From: Amia ocellicauda
Taxonomy: Eukaryota > Chordata > Actinopteri > Amiiformes > Amiidae
NCBI RefSeq assembly: GCF_036373705.1
Contig: NW_027102662.1
Location: forward strand, 558,001 to 622,000
Reading direction: 5' to 3'
Length of the DNA stretch: 64,000 nt
The position numbers were made by a program, and so were the translations under genes. Position 1 is the stretch's first letter. Every line of letters starts with the position of its first letter. The notes under the pieces were generated by a model, which saw only the letters and a program-made list of their open reading frames with translations, made no database searches and was not told where the DNA came from. Below are positions 22,074 to 31,766 of the stretch, one piece after another.

Positions 22074-22817
22074 ATGGAATATGCTCAGAAAATGTTTTTG
22101 ATCCCTCAGGAGCAGCTTGAGAAACTGAGAAAAAATGTTGTCGGGCCAGAGCCCATTAGACAAACGGCCGAAAACAACCTGAACTCTGAAATGAAAGCTA
22201 TACAGGCCAGGGCTGATTTAAATCAGTATTCCAAAGCCCAGTTGTATACCAACACTTTACAGCGCTACCTCCGTCTGGTTAGACAGGGTGAAAAAGATCA
22301 AAACATTTTAACTTTAACCATGGCCTCTCAAGAAAATGGTTCTGGGGCTGATGCGGGAGGTACGGTTGATAAAGATGTTGCGGTGACCGAACCTGTTGAG
22401 AGTTCAGAGGGAGATGTTGTAACGGATGTTTTGAGAAACATGCCGGCCAGAAGCAAAAGACATGCAGAATATATCCTGCACAAAATGGTTCAGAAACCGC
22501 GGGTAACGGCTTGGAATGAACAGGGTGAATTTGTTTTTAAAGGACAACTGATCAAAGGTTCACACATGTTTGATTTGTTGAAGAGTGTCACTAGCACTAA
22601 TAAGGTACCCGATAGTCGCCGACCTGTAGGCTGGAATGCTTTCCTACAGGCGATGGCCTGTCTGAACATGCCCCAATCCACAGTTCCTAACCAGGAAACG
22701 CTACAAAAAATCCGTCTGTGTAAAGAGGTGGAGCCTGATCTGACTCCGATATCTCATTACTCTGACCGTGCTGAGCGACCATCCTCAGGATCTATCCATC
22801 GTTGGGAAGCTTATTAA
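22074..22817 (+). CDS. Conserved Polinton hypothetical protein, 247 residues, element 2
   Basis: The only full-length copy in the window. Residues 1-80 are predicted helical and charged. A Gly/Ser/acidic linker (about 82-115) follows, then a compact region with HAEYILHKM and FVFKGQLIKGSHMFDLL segments (about 125-170), and a Ser/Pro tail. I recognise it as a gene that recurs after the ATPase/basic gene in fish Polinton-like elements. Its function is unknown to me, and a virion or assembly role is only suggested by its neighbours. It starts 2 bp after the previous stop and is last in the left arm. Confidence 0.75.
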   Translation: MEYAQKMFLIPQEQLEKLRKNVVGPEPIRQTAENNLNSEMKAIQARADLNQYSKAQLYTNTLQRYLRLVRQGEKDQNILTLTMASQENGSGADAGGTVDKDVAVTEPVESSEGDVVTDVLRNMPARSKRHAEYILHKMVQKPRVTAWNEQGEFVFKGQLIKGSHMFDLLKSVTSTNKVPDSRRPVGWNAFLQAMACLNMPQSTVPNQETLQKIRLCKEVEPDLTPISHYSDRAERPSSGSIHRWEAY

Positions 22818-22997
22818 TCTCATGTTTTTATTTGTCTCCCCTGTAAATAATGACCCGACAAACAATTTTTTATTTTATTTTTTTTATTTTCAAATGTTGT
22901 ACATTTATTTATAACATAACCCCTGCTTTGTATAAGAATTGTATTGAAAAAAAACAATAACTAATGATTCAAAGGCTGTTTTCATTATTTTTTCACC
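22818..22997. terminator. Convergent 3' region between left and right arms (element 2)
   Basis: A/T-rich stretch between the 247-residue gene (plus strand) and the protease (minus strand). It contains TTTATT motifs (AATAAA on the minus strand). Elements 1, 3 and 4 keep a plus-strand GAATAAAAAC that has mutated to GAAAAAAAAC here. Elements 3 and 4 have a long pure T tract instead of the interrupted tract of elements 1 and 2. Confidence 0.6.
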
Positions 22998-23555
22998 TTA
23001 ACACGCATGACATCTTTTAAAATCCTCACAAGAACACCCCATCTGTATACATGGCTGGCTAGGGTCGTAAGTCATTGTGTTATAAGGGGGGGTCCACAGT
23101 GTCCTGACAAACTCTGCCACTTTTTTATCATTTTGGCCTAAATCCTCACTGTACAAGGCCATAATATCGGGGTATGACCTTCCTTTAGATCTATGATATA
23201 AGAAAAACACACAGTGTTGACCACAAGTGAAGGTCTGAAGACTTTGTACTTGACGACCGCTGTAAATGGTTTCTTGACAGTTGTTGAGCAGAAAGTTATT
23301 GATCTTCCGAGGGAAATGTCTGAAATCCGGGGGGTTTGCATAGGAATCAAAAAATTCACCACGGTGGTCCTCCCTTATATAAATAGCCAGCCAATGTTCT
23401 CCGGGCATGTTTTTAGGGTGTGTGTTGATTATGTACATTGCAGGTAAATTCTTGATCTTAAATTTAGGCAGCTGATCGCAGGCGTTGACTCCTTGAAACA
23501 GTTTCCGTGAGCCGGCCAGGGCATTCATGATGTGGTTGAGCTCTCTGGTGTTCAT
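22998..23555 (-). CDS. Adenain-like cysteine protease, element 2
   Basis: 185 residues from the ATG one base after the hexon stop; an in-frame ATG 15 bp upstream lies inside the hexon ORF. By family it matures capsid proteins. Visible catalytic pattern: GEHW (His54), GEFFDSY (Asp70), QTFTCGQHCVFF (Gln107, Cys115), in the order of adenovirus proteinase (Ulp1-like fold). The C-terminal tail is Cys-rich (QMGCSCEDFKRCHAC), which could bind a cofactor or form disulfides. It is last on the minus-strand arm. All key residues are present. Confidence 0.9.
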   Translation of the reverse strand: MNTRELNHIMNALAGSRKLFQGVNACDQLPKFKIKNLPAMYIINTHPKNMPGEHWLAIYIREDHRGEFFDSYANPPDFRHFPRKINNFLLNNCQETIYSGRQVQSLQTFTCGQHCVFFLYHRSKGRSYPDIMALYSEDLGQNDKKVAEFVRTLWTPPYNTMTYDPSQPCIQMGCSCEDFKRCHAC

Positions 23556-23556
23556 T

Positions 23557-24864
23557 TTAATAATAATCATACAGAACGTTTCTTCTCTGATTCACCTCAA
23601 TAATGTTGTCAAACACAGCATACACGACCATATTTACAGTGCGTGGTAGAGGCTGCTTGAAACGCATCTCCAAACGCATATTGCCCGTCTTCATCAGTGA
23701 AAAATGTTGTCCACACTCTTCGTCAGGGGTCAGGTTGAAACCGTACAGGGTGTAACCGCTGCAGTATTCCCGGCGATCGATCAGCAGAGTTTGATCCTTG
23801 AGATGGCGACCCGTAGCCAGTACTAGACTGTAATATTCACGAACCGCATTGCCGTTTTCAAAGTCAGGTTGAAAAGGTCTGGATGGAACCTGCACACCAT
23901 CGACGTACAACGCTATAAATTCCGCATTATAATCTTTAAAGTTAAAGGGGTTCTTGTTGTAAACCCCGGTAAATGCATCATTAACCACGAGGCCTATAAT
24001 AACCTGTTTTGGGAGCTGTCCTAGAAACAGATTTTCCTGGTTCATCACCCGTGTCCCTGCAGGGATACTGTGGACTTTCATATAGACTCTTTCGATCGGG
24101 TACTCGGCGTTTGCCGTCATTAACGCCTGCGCGTGTCCTAGTTTAACCGCCGGGGTGACGGACACTTTTTTCACAAACAGCGAGGCCGATAATATGGTCA
24201 GTTTATATTTTTCAGTATCAGGGGTCATCAGACAAAAAGCACTTTTACTACGGATCATTTTAATTTTAATGTCTACCCCGTTGAGCATGAGTTTTTCTTG
24301 GAAAAATATGTCTGCATGGATATGCCCCATTAGCTCAAAGGTCCTCCCTTCTGTTGAAGAGGCCGTTCTTTTTTGCAAACCCTTATTGAGTCCCTCTGGA
24401 TCCTTGTCGTCTATAGCTTCCAGGATGTCTTTGAAGAAAAGGCCGGGGCTGTACTGTTTGCTTAGGGTCTCCTCACTATAATTAAGTTTACACTCCATCA
24501 TGGCTCTATAGGGGTAAGTATTGCTGCTTTGACTAATGAGCCGATCTCCCAGGGTCACATCCACCTGTGAAAACATGGTGGCCACCGGGTAATTGATGAC
24601 CCCAGCGTTGGTCGTCTTCTCGATTGCATCGCCATCCTAATCAGTCACTTTTCAGTTCATTAAAATAAATGTGTTATTCAAATCAATATAATCCTCGCCA
24701 TTGCCAGCTATAAAAAACTCCAGAGGGGCCGTGTCTGAAATTGCAGAAAGAGGGGGAATCTCTACATATATGATCTTATCTATACTCGTTTGAGTGTATG
24801 GAACTGTAAACAGATCCAGTTCTGATTTGACGCATTCTTCCGATAGACTGTGGACAAAAGACAT
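23557..24864 (-). pseudogene. Hexon-like major capsid protein, element 2, two early stops
   Basis: Same 435-codon frame as element 4. A Cys codon is TGA and a Glu codon is TAG within 18 bp of each other (about 24639-24655). The remaining frame (23557-24585 from an internal ATG) is open to the natural stop. Confidence 0.9.
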
Positions 24865-24866
24865 GT

Positions 24867-25354
24867 TTAAAAGATGTATCCTGAGGCTCTATTTTTCTTT
24901 CTTTGAGACTTTCTTTTTGCAGGTTTTTTCTTGTGCTGCTTCCTTCTCCGAGTGTTTCCACAATATGTTGGAGAATGAGAGATTCTTCGTTTTTTGTTAG
25001 CCACAGATCATCGTCGCCCTGGTGGACACATGCTGTTTCTTCTTTTACCCCCCCTTCTCGCCATTACCATGAGACCCGAACCCTCCTGATGCTCATGGCT
25101 AGCTGCCCGGTACATAACATTGGTGAACACGTCACTAACAATATTTTTAGCCGCTGATTTCAAGTGGGGTCTGGCTATAGCAAAGCCTCTCTTAAGCAGG
25201 GGTACGGCCATTCTAAAGAGACCACGAAAGAGTCCTCCTAGACCGGCGCCATACATTGTGGGGGCTCCTACAAAACCGGGCAAGCCGTTCCATCTTGCAT
25301 CTTGTAATAATCCACATAGGCGCTAGGATCTACATAACCCCTCGAGGTAGCCAT
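24867..25354 (-). pseudogene. pX-like basic virion protein, element 2 copy
   Basis: Same two lesions as element 1: the N-terminal 1-nt frameshift near 25291 and the TGA at 25008. Sharing of the TGA supports the 1+2 affinity of the right arm. Confidence 0.8.
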
Positions 25355-25355
25355 T

Positions 25356-26085
25356 TTAATAATGTACACACTGTTTCAGGGGTCGAAAATGTAGTTTGAC
25401 ATTAACTTTACCGAAGCGGAAGGGTACGTTGATATTCTGATCCGATTTTACTTCGATCGTGATGTTGTCAAAGTGGGTCTTTGAGACTGGTACGTAGTGT
25501 GGCTTGTCATAAGTAATTGTGACCATGTCATTGCTTTTACCTTTAATAAGTACATTTCTCAAAAGGGGGACATAACTATCCCCAACCCTCTGGTGGGTTA
25601 TGATATCCGTATACACATAAAGAGTGTTAAAGCCGCCACACCACTTCTGAGAACCTGCTCTCTGTGTCAGAATAGAACCCTAATATACGCCCCAGTTGGC
25701 CGCTGGTTTGAATGCTAATACCTGGTAACACCTTGTACACTCTGTTTTTAATAGGGTTGTAATATAGCTTGATGTTGGGGGTGCCTTCTGAGAACTGTTT
25801 ATGCATCTCATCTAATATTTTATCCACATTGTCATAATAACCTGCTTGTATCGTGAATGTCCATTGACTCTTTTTAACATCATCAAAAATGGCGAAGGTG
25901 GCATCCTTATCTTGTAAAACAGCCCAAGTGTAAGGATACTGTATTTCCGCCAACCCCACTTCCCACAACCCCCTTAGATCTATAGATTTTCCAAATTGTA
26001 CCGTGTAACTGGATATTTCATTTTTAGGGTATATATCGAGAGAGGCGTTACTGGGTAGAGTCACGTAGAAGCCTCCTGATTCCAT
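25356..26085 (-). pseudogene. Penton-like minor capsid protein, element 2
   Basis: Shared frameshift plus small private deletions near 25724 and 25627 that remove a Ser-Lys pair and change the end of the first frame. The C-terminal 86 codons are open. Confidence 0.85.
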
Positions 26086-26131
26086 CTTGAGTATCGAAAG
26101 TAATGCCCCCAACACACCCGCGGGCATGTTG

Positions 26132-27223
26132 TTATAAGGATTGAATATCGCAAACCTGTTGTTCCGGGACCCAACTATTGAACTTTTCAGGCCATCCAAG
26201 CCATTTCACCAACACATATTTTTTCCGGTTCTGGGTTTTTTCAGCTAATATCTTTTCAACTCTGTATACACTGTCTTTACCCACAATAATTTTTTGTAAC
26301 TCGGCTTCGTAAAACGTTCCTTCTATATCCTCCCCGTCATAGTCTTTTAACCGGTACACGGGGGGGTCTCTAGCCAACTGTTCGGTAACTGTAAAATATT
26401 CGTCAGAAAATGTTTGTTCATAACCTTTGGCAAAAGTACTCCTTAGCTTTGAAACGCGAACCACATCACCGATGTTGAACTTATAAGTAGTTTTTCCCTT
26501 CTTAATAAATGGTCCGTATAATTTTGTATAGACCTGAAAAGAATTACTTTGATCAACATCTATAGACTTCATTTTAATACTGGTGTGATACCCTTGGTTG
26601 TAAGCATCAATAAAATCCTGAACTTTATCAAAATACTTGAACGTGTTGACCGCTGTAAAATATCTCCACATTTTGGTCTTTATGGTGCGGTTAAACCTCT
26701 CCACTACCGATGCTTTAAGCTCATTTCCGGTGGTGAAATGATGTATTTTGTGTCTCTTCAGTAGATTCTGAAATTCTCTGTTGAGAAACTCTTTTCCTTA
26801 ATCAGTCTGCAGTTTTTTAGGACATCGACCCTGGGACAATATATCCTCAAAGGCCCTTGTCACCGCCCAACCTGTTTTATTATGTAGAATTCGAGCCCAG
26901 GCATATTTTGATTACACATCGATACACATCAACATCAATTTGTGACCATTGTTATGTTTTGATAAATTTGACATATCGACTAGATCCATTTGCCATTGTG
27001 AGTCTATGTCAGTTGCATATACGCGGTTTCTTTTAAACTTAATCCTGAGAGGTTTATGAAAGGTATAGGCGTCTTGTTCCCGTAACCATTCTGAAACAAC
27101 CACAACATTAACCTTCACTCCGGCCTCAGCGAGTCCTCTTTGAAAACCCTTCTTACCCGCCAAACCCCCAATCTTGGCTGGGTTGTAGTATAGTTCCTGC
27201 ATTTGGGGAGCTTGCCGAGTCAT
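26132..27223 (-). pseudogene. Retrovirus-type integrase with chromodomain, element 2
   Basis: Two stops within the catalytic core at the same codons as element 1 (near 26919 and 26800). The chromodomain part is intact. Confidence 0.9.
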
Positions 27224-27262
27224 TCTGTCAAATAACCACACAGACCCACACTATGCGCAAAG

Positions 27263-27270
27263 TTTTTATA
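27263..27270 (-). promoter_or_regulatory. TATA box for the integrase operon-like block
   Basis: On the minus strand TATAAAAA, about 40 bp before the integrase ATG at 27223. It sits next to the poly(A) signal of the preceding 130-residue gene. It is present in all four elements. Confidence 0.55.
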
Positions 27271-27278
27271 CAAGGTTT

Positions 27279-27284
27279 TTTATT
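27279..27284 (-). terminator. Poly(A) signal after the 130-residue gene
   Basis: AATAAA on the minus strand, about 110 nt after the stop of the 130-residue ORF and just before the integrase TATA box. Confidence 0.55.
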
Positions 27285-27395
27285 CAACTTCAGGAGAGCA
27301 GATACCCCTTTTTAGACATTTGAGAAAAGTATAACATACACAACAATTTTTTCTACGGTCCAGACAAAAAGAAATCAGATGATTGGTTACTTAAT

Positions 27396-27788
27396 CTATA
27401 TCAACAAATATACCTGTTTCTTTATCTTGTAGGCACACACCTCAGTTACATATGTAAATAAAACAACAATATGACCTATTTTAAAAGTAAACAGAGGTGT
27501 ATTAAACATGCTCAGTAAAAGGTCATACAGATGTTGATGAAATGGCCTAATATCATTCTTGGCCCCCTTGAGCGCTTCATCCCAGTGTTCGTACCCCCCG
27601 GTCTTTGTTACAGCAGCCATTAACTTTTCCAGGTTTGAAAGTTGATCCTCATCGATGGTTAAATCTGTAGAGAAAAGGCTCGCGTTGGCTACTTTTCTGT
27701 CAAGCACATGGTGTAATAGCGCTCTCAGGTTAGCTGCAGAGTGTTGATGACAGAACCAGTTGCAGAAGCAGTCCAGAACATTCCCCAT
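27396..27788 (-). CDS. 130-residue accessory protein, possible Bcl-2-like, element 2
   Basis: Starts at the ATG of MGNVLDCFCNWF, 12 bp after the 282-residue gene. The N-terminus is Cys/His-rich and the rest mostly helical. Residues 71-84 (EALKGAKNDIRPF) resemble a BH3 segment, and 101-118 (TFKIGHIVVLFTYVTEVC) resemble a BH1 segment (consensus NWGRIVALFxFG). An open frame of about 50 codons follows in another frame up to the poly(A) signal and could be a lost or spliced C-terminus. A viral apoptosis regulator is a hypothesis only. Family membership needs a profile search. Confidence 0.5.
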   Translation of the reverse strand: MGNVLDCFCNWFCHQHSAANLRALLHHVLDRKVANASLFSTDLTIDEDQLSNLEKLMAAVTKTGGYEHWDEALKGAKNDIRPFHQHLYDLLLSMFNTPLFTFKIGHIVVLFTYVTEVCAYKIKKQVYLLI

Positions 27789-27800
27789 GTTCAAAGTCCC

Positions 27801-28649
27801 TTAGTTCAGGTCAGAGTCTGAATCAGTGGCGTAGATGTCGAATTCTTCGTCGCTGCCCCCAGCTTTAACTTCTTTACGGAAGAAATAAGCTTTTAGCTTG
27901 CCAGCGGTTTTTCTACTCGGCTCATCCAGGTCATTGAGCAGCTGCCCAAGTTTCTCTATTATAAACGGCTCCTTTTTCAGCTCCAGCAAAATCTCATCTA
28001 TGATTTTCTGGACTTGTCCCGCAGTGACATGTATGTGGGAGTAAGACAGCGCCTTGATTAGTGCCGGTTTCAGCCACGGTTTGTTGAGTCTTCTGTAAAA
28101 CACGTTGAAATAGAACAGGAAATAGTAACGGTCTGGTTCAAACAAACAACTGTGTCTCAACTGACTGGGGTGATTCACTTCACACCCCCGACAGACTTCT
28201 TTCAGAGCTCGGTCGATGAGAGCACTCAGAATATACACCAGGGTGCTTTTAACCACTCTGCTTACTTGGTCACATACCCCGGGCATAAATCCTGCGTCTT
28301 CATCATGCCTCCGGGACAGTCCGATGCTCATTGGGTCGCCTGGTGGTTTGTGGGGTGTTTCTACATCCATTGGACTGACCCCCTCCTGAGACGCACAGAC
28401 GGTAGACAGTTCGGCAAAATCAAGGCCCTCCATGAGCTCCAGAGGCTGGGGATCCCCGAGACTCATTTGGACATCCATCGCACCGCATGTTGTTTCATCC
28501 TGAGGGACCGGGGTCTGAGGTCTTGGAGAGTAACCGCAGTCAGAGGGTTCCGGAGTGTATACAAAATCTGGGGAATAGAACCAGGGGTGATCCCGGGTTT
28601 GAAGAGGCCTGTAGAGCCTGTCGACGTCCGCAGCTTTCGGGTAAGACAT
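27801..28649 (-). CDS. 282-residue acidic Cys/His-motif accessory protein, element 2
   Basis: Residues 1-120 are Pro/acidic-rich and probably disordered, with recurring PMD/AMD segments. Residues 153-168 carry CRGCEVNHPSQLRHSC, a Cys-x2-Cys-x3-His-Pro-Ser-Gln-x2-His-x-Cys pattern likely to bind zinc. I have the impression that this motif recurs in uncharacterised fish mobile-element and viral ORFs, but I cannot verify that here. A helical region (175-235) follows, and the protein ends in an acidic tail (SDEEFDIYATDSDSD). A TATA box and CRE-like site lie just upstream. Features recall early regulatory proteins of small DNA viruses, but no LxCxE motif is present. Function unknown. Confidence 0.7.
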   Translation of the reverse strand: MSYPKAADVDRLYRPLQTRDHPWFYSPDFVYTPEPSDCGYSPRPQTPVPQDETTCGAMDVQMSLGDPQPLELMEGLDFAELSTVCASQEGVSPMDVETPHKPPGDPMSIGLSRRHDEDAGFMPGVCDQVSRVVKSTLVYILSALIDRALKEVCRGCEVNHPSQLRHSCLFEPDRYYFLFYFNVFYRRLNKPWLKPALIKALSYSHIHVTAGQVQKIIDEILLELKKEPFIIEKLGQLLNDLDEPSRKTAGKLKAYFFRKEVKAGGSDEEFDIYATDSDSDLN

Positions 28650-28683
28650 TCTCTTTAATTTTAAACCATGAATGAATTGTTGT

Positions 28684-28713
28684 GCCTTTTATCCTATCTC
28701 TTCACTACGTCAC
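28684..28713 (-). promoter_or_regulatory. TATA box and CRE-like site before the 282-residue gene
   Basis: On the minus strand GATAAAAGGC lies about 35 bp before the ATG at 28649, and a TACGTCAC/GTGACGTA motif lies 13 bp further upstream (28706-28713). The latter resembles the TGACGTA motifs repeated in the TIRs. The arrangement is conserved in elements 1 and 3. Confidence 0.5.
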
Positions 28714-28727
28714 GACACACCGCCCTC

Positions 28728-29438
28728 TTAGAAGAGAGTAGCCCCTGAGCCGTCAGACCCCCCTTCAAAACCCCACACGTCGTCTGTTTTATCATCGTCG
28801 TCGTCATTCAAGGGGGATATATAATCCATAATCCAGCATATTCTCCTTCTAACCAAATCCAGTTGCGAACATTTGGTCAAGATGTCAAAACCATCATTTA
28901 TACAGTTTATGACCTCTTTCAAGAACGGCCAGTCCACGGCGTCAAACATAATTTCAGTAACCTGTTTTTCTGGATCCTCCACACCCCTTTCAATAGGGTT
29001 TGTAATCAGGGTACTGCTAAACAAAATCTTACGATCTGTAGTTAGAGATAGACTCTTCACCACTCTACCGTAGTTCTGCAAGCTTTCCCATTCACACCTT
29101 TCAAAACCCTGAGTCGGAGACTCCATTTCGCATTCTCTTGGACCCTCTTGCAAGCCTTCTAGAGTCTTATCCACAAGCCCCAGATATTTCCAGGCCATCA
29201 CCTTCAACCAGTCCTCATAAGAGTATTCAATTACCGTCTCAAAAGGTTCCAACGTACCCTCCTTCTCTCCCAAAGCAAAAAGCTCCACTCCAACATAGCC
29301 GGGATCCCTTTTAAAGCGGTAACCCTGTCGAGCCCCCCAGAACAACACCCAGGAGCGTTCAATCTTCAAATTGGTGAGTACAGGAACCCTTGCCCGGGAT
29401 TGTTTCTTGCGGGGTTTCATGTTGATGTCGCTGGACAT
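28728..29438 (-). CDS. 236-residue right-end accessory protein of unknown function, element 2
   Basis: First gene inside the right TIR. It has a basic N-terminus (KPRKKQSRAR, 8-17, nuclear-localisation-like) and a central Trp/Tyr/Glu-rich region (ERSWVLFWGARQGYRF near 27-42). A predicted helical part (170-200) follows, and the C-terminus contains an Asp run (NDDDDDK, 211-217). A TATTTAAG on the minus strand near 29508-29515 is a candidate TATA about 70 bp upstream. I recognise no family. Basic head plus acidic tail and the terminal position suggest an early nuclear regulator; this is inference. Confidence 0.65.
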   Translation of the reverse strand: MSSDINMKPRKKQSRARVPVLTNLKIERSWVLFWGARQGYRFKRDPGYVGVELFALGEKEGTLEPFETVIEYSYEDWLKVMAWKYLGLVDKTLEGLQEGPRECEMESPTQGFERCEWESLQNYGRVVKSLSLTTDRKILFSSTLITNPIERGVEDPEKQVTEIMFDAVDWPFLKEVINCINDGFDILTKCSQLDLVRRRICWIMDYISPLNDDDDDKTDDVWGFEGGSDGSGATLF

Positions 29439-29556
29439 GTTGAAGAAGCGGGATGTTTCAGAAGCTGAGAATTAAAGAGGTATTGCCTAAAAGAAGCGCG
29501 GGTTCTTAAATAGAGAGGAGAGTTTCGGGGCGTTGCCTTCAGAGGGGTGGGGGTAT

Positions 29557-29741
29557 TTATGGGTGGCCTTGTTGTTCAGGGTTTTATGGGTGTACACTTT
29601 CTGACGGATATGACGTAGGAATAATTAAGGAAATAACTCTACCTAAAATCACGCCCCCCAATTATGACTTAGGAATATTAATAAGCTTAGGGCATACGTC
29701 ATAACAAAATAGGCCGCGCCCAAAAAACCCTACTATCTACT
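29557..29741 (-). repeat. Right TIR of element 2
   Basis: Inverted copy of 13312-13496, ending CTATCTACT just before the CTTATG duplication. One of the three CRE-like motifs carries a substitution (GACTTAG for GACGTAG). Confidence 0.96.
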
Positions 29742-29747
29742 CTTATG
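29742..29747. repeat. Target-site duplication, right of element 2
   Basis: CTTATG directly after the terminal CT, followed by the host sequence TAGTTGAAGG that also follows CTTATG at unoccupied sites. Confidence 0.95.
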
Positions 29748-30057
29748 TAGTTGAAGGCGCAGTATAGCTCTGATAGTCTGGTGGTGACGGAAGACCACCA
29801 GCCGTTTGAACAAGCCATTCAGCATCACCTTGTTGGGTTAAGTGCAGGCACTGTCAGAGCGCAGGGCGTCCTGCCTTTGAAAGAGTTTCCGAAGTGTCCT
29901 GATGTGCCCTTTTGCAATGCCAAACAGGTCAGTGAAAATGGCATCCTTTCGCGGCACTTCAGACGCCATCTCATAGCCAAGCCGACCTGAAACGCCTGAG
30001 CACGTTTTACCAGCAGGCTTCAACGGTAACCGTTCGAAGCAAGAGGCAGCGGTGTCA

Positions 30058-30130
30058 GTTTCCGTAGTGTAACGGTTATCACGTTTGCCTAACGCGCGAA
30101 AGGTCCCTGGTTCGAAACCGGGCGGAAACA
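30058..30130 (+). tRNA. tRNA-Val (AAC)
   Basis: 73 nt with a paired acceptor stem. The anticodon loop CTAACGC gives AAC, decoded through A34 (normally inosine). One T-G wobble lies in the anticodon stem. B-box GGTTCGAAACC is intact. Confidence 0.9.
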
Positions 30131-30296
30131 GCCTGCTGTGGGCCGGTCCTTTTCATCCTGCTTGCCCTCGTGGTTCCCCGGAGGCGGTGGGTGGTTTTTC
30201 TTCGTTGGAGTGCCCGAAATCGGTGCACTCACAGCGTCCGTCCGTCGACAGGTTGAAATTGTAAGTGCTGGTGTAGGCACTTTTAATTAAAATCTG

Positions 30297-30382
30297 ATGA
30301 TGATGATGATGATGTTGTTGTTCTTGTTCTTTTGTTGCTGTTGTTTTTGTTGTTGTTCTTGTTGTTCTTGTTGTCGTCGTGG
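30297..30382 (+). repeat. GAT/TTG-rich microsatellite in spacer 2
   Basis: A GAT run followed by TTG/TTC triplets, after the first AAC tRNA. Confidence 0.85.
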
Positions 30383-30731
30383 TCGCCGTCATTATTATTG
30401 TTAAAGTAAAGCAGTAGTTAGATTTGTTGCTACCGTAAGGTGTAGAAGGCACAATAGCTCTGTGATTGTCTGATGGTGGCAAAAGACGAGCAGCAGCTGT
30501 TTGAACAAGCCATTGAGCATCACCTTGTTGGGGTAAGTGTAAGTCTTGTCATAGCTCAGGGCGTTCTTCCTTTGAAAGAGTTTCCAAAGTGTCCTGATGT
30601 GCCCTTGAGCAATGCAAAATAGGTCAGTGAAAATAGAAACCTTTATCTCACAGGCTGGCCCACAGGAAATGCCTGTGCGCGTTTTACCAGCCTACTTCAA
30701 TGGGAGCCATTCGAAACGCCAGGATGGGTTG

Positions 30732-30804
30732 GTTTCCGTAGTGTAGTGGCTATCACATTCACCTAACACGCGAATGGTCCCCGGTTCGAAACCGGGCGGA
30801 AACA
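30732..30804 (+). tRNA. tRNA-Val (AAC), anticodon-stem mismatch
   Basis: 73 nt with intact acceptor and T arms and loop CTAACAC (AAC). An A-C mismatch in the anticodon stem (TTCAC/GCGAA) suggests reduced function. Confidence 0.82.
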
Positions 30805-31263
30805 ACCCGCGGTGCACGCGTGCCAGTACCGTGTTACCCGTCCTCATCTCCCTGCCCCAAGGCCGGCCGTCGTTTTCTCTTCCTCGGAGTGGCAAGAAAT
30901 CCTGACCTTGAGAAGAAATGATCGCAAAAGGGTAGCTTTGCGAGGCGCTGGAACTGACACTTTTAAAATCGATACATGTTGTTGCTGTTACTATACGACC
31001 GTAGCAGGATCGGCGACATTGCTGTTACTCTTATGTAGTTGAAGGCGCAGTATAGCTCTGATAGTCTGGTGGTGACGGAAGACCACCAGCCGTTTGAACA
31101 AGCCATTCAGCATCACCTTGTTGGGCTAAGTGCAGGCACTGTCAGAGCGCAGGGCGTCCTGCCTTTGAAAGAGTTTCCGAAGTGTCCCGAAATCGGTGCA
31201 CTCAGAGCGTCCGTCCGTCGACAGGTTGAAATTGTTAACACTGGTGTAGCCACTTTTAATTAA

Positions 31264-31345
31264 AATCTGATGATGATGTTGTTGTTCTTGTTCTTGTTGT
31301 TGTTGTTGTTCTTGTTTTTCTTGTTGTTCTTGTTGTCGTCGTGGT
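31264..31345 (+). repeat. GAT/TTG-rich microsatellite, second copy in spacer 2
   Basis: Same triplet pattern as 30297-30382 with a shorter GAT run, which fits replication slippage. Confidence 0.85.
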
Positions 31346-31693
31346 CGCCGTCATTATTATTGTTAAAGTAAAGCAGTAGTTAGATTTGTAGCTACCGTAA
31401 GGTGTAGAAGGCACAATAGCTCTGTGATTGTCTGATGGTGGCACAAGACGAGCAGCAGCTGTTTGAACAAGCCATTGAGCATCACCTTGTTGGGGTAAGT
31501 GTTAGTCTTGTCATAGCTCAGGGCGTTCTTCCTTTGAAAGAGTTTCCAAAGTGTCCTGATGTGCCCTTGAGCAATGCAAAATAGGTCAGTGAAAATAGAA
31601 ACCTTTATCTCACAGGCTGGCCCACGGGAAACGCCTGTGTGTGTTTTACCAGCCGGCTTCGATGGGAGCCATTCGAAACACCAGGACGGGGCG

Positions 31694-31766
31694 GTTTCCG
31701 TAGTGTAGTGGCTATCACGTTCGCCTCACACGTGAAAGGTCCCCGGTTCGAAACCGGGTGGAAACA
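31694..31766 (+). tRNA. tRNA-Val (CAC)
   Basis: 73 nt. Loop CTCACAC gives CAC; the anticodon stem has one G-T wobble and the acceptor ends TGGAAAC. It lies upstream of element 3 as 13016-13088 lies upstream of element 2. Confidence 0.88.

Larger units (their letters stand above)
13312..29741. mobile_element. Polinton/Maverick element 2, complete ends
   Basis: A 16.4-kb element with 185-bp TIRs starting AG and ending CT and a 6-bp target duplication CTTATG on both sides, the hallmark of Polintons. It contains the full gene set on two convergent arms. Polymerase, penton, integrase, hexon and the spliced left gene all carry stops or frameshifts. The ATPase, the two small left-arm genes, the protease and the three right-end accessory genes remain open. 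Confidence 0.97.

Noticed and set aside
27801-28649. LxCxE retinoblastoma-binding motif in the acidic protein
   Set aside because: Read through the full protein; no Leu-x-Cys-x-Glu is present.
30297-30382. Regular triplet array as possible CRISPR or coding repeat
   Set aside because: It is a simple GAT/TTG microsatellite without spacers, in an animal genome; the His/Thr-rich ORF on it is a by-product.
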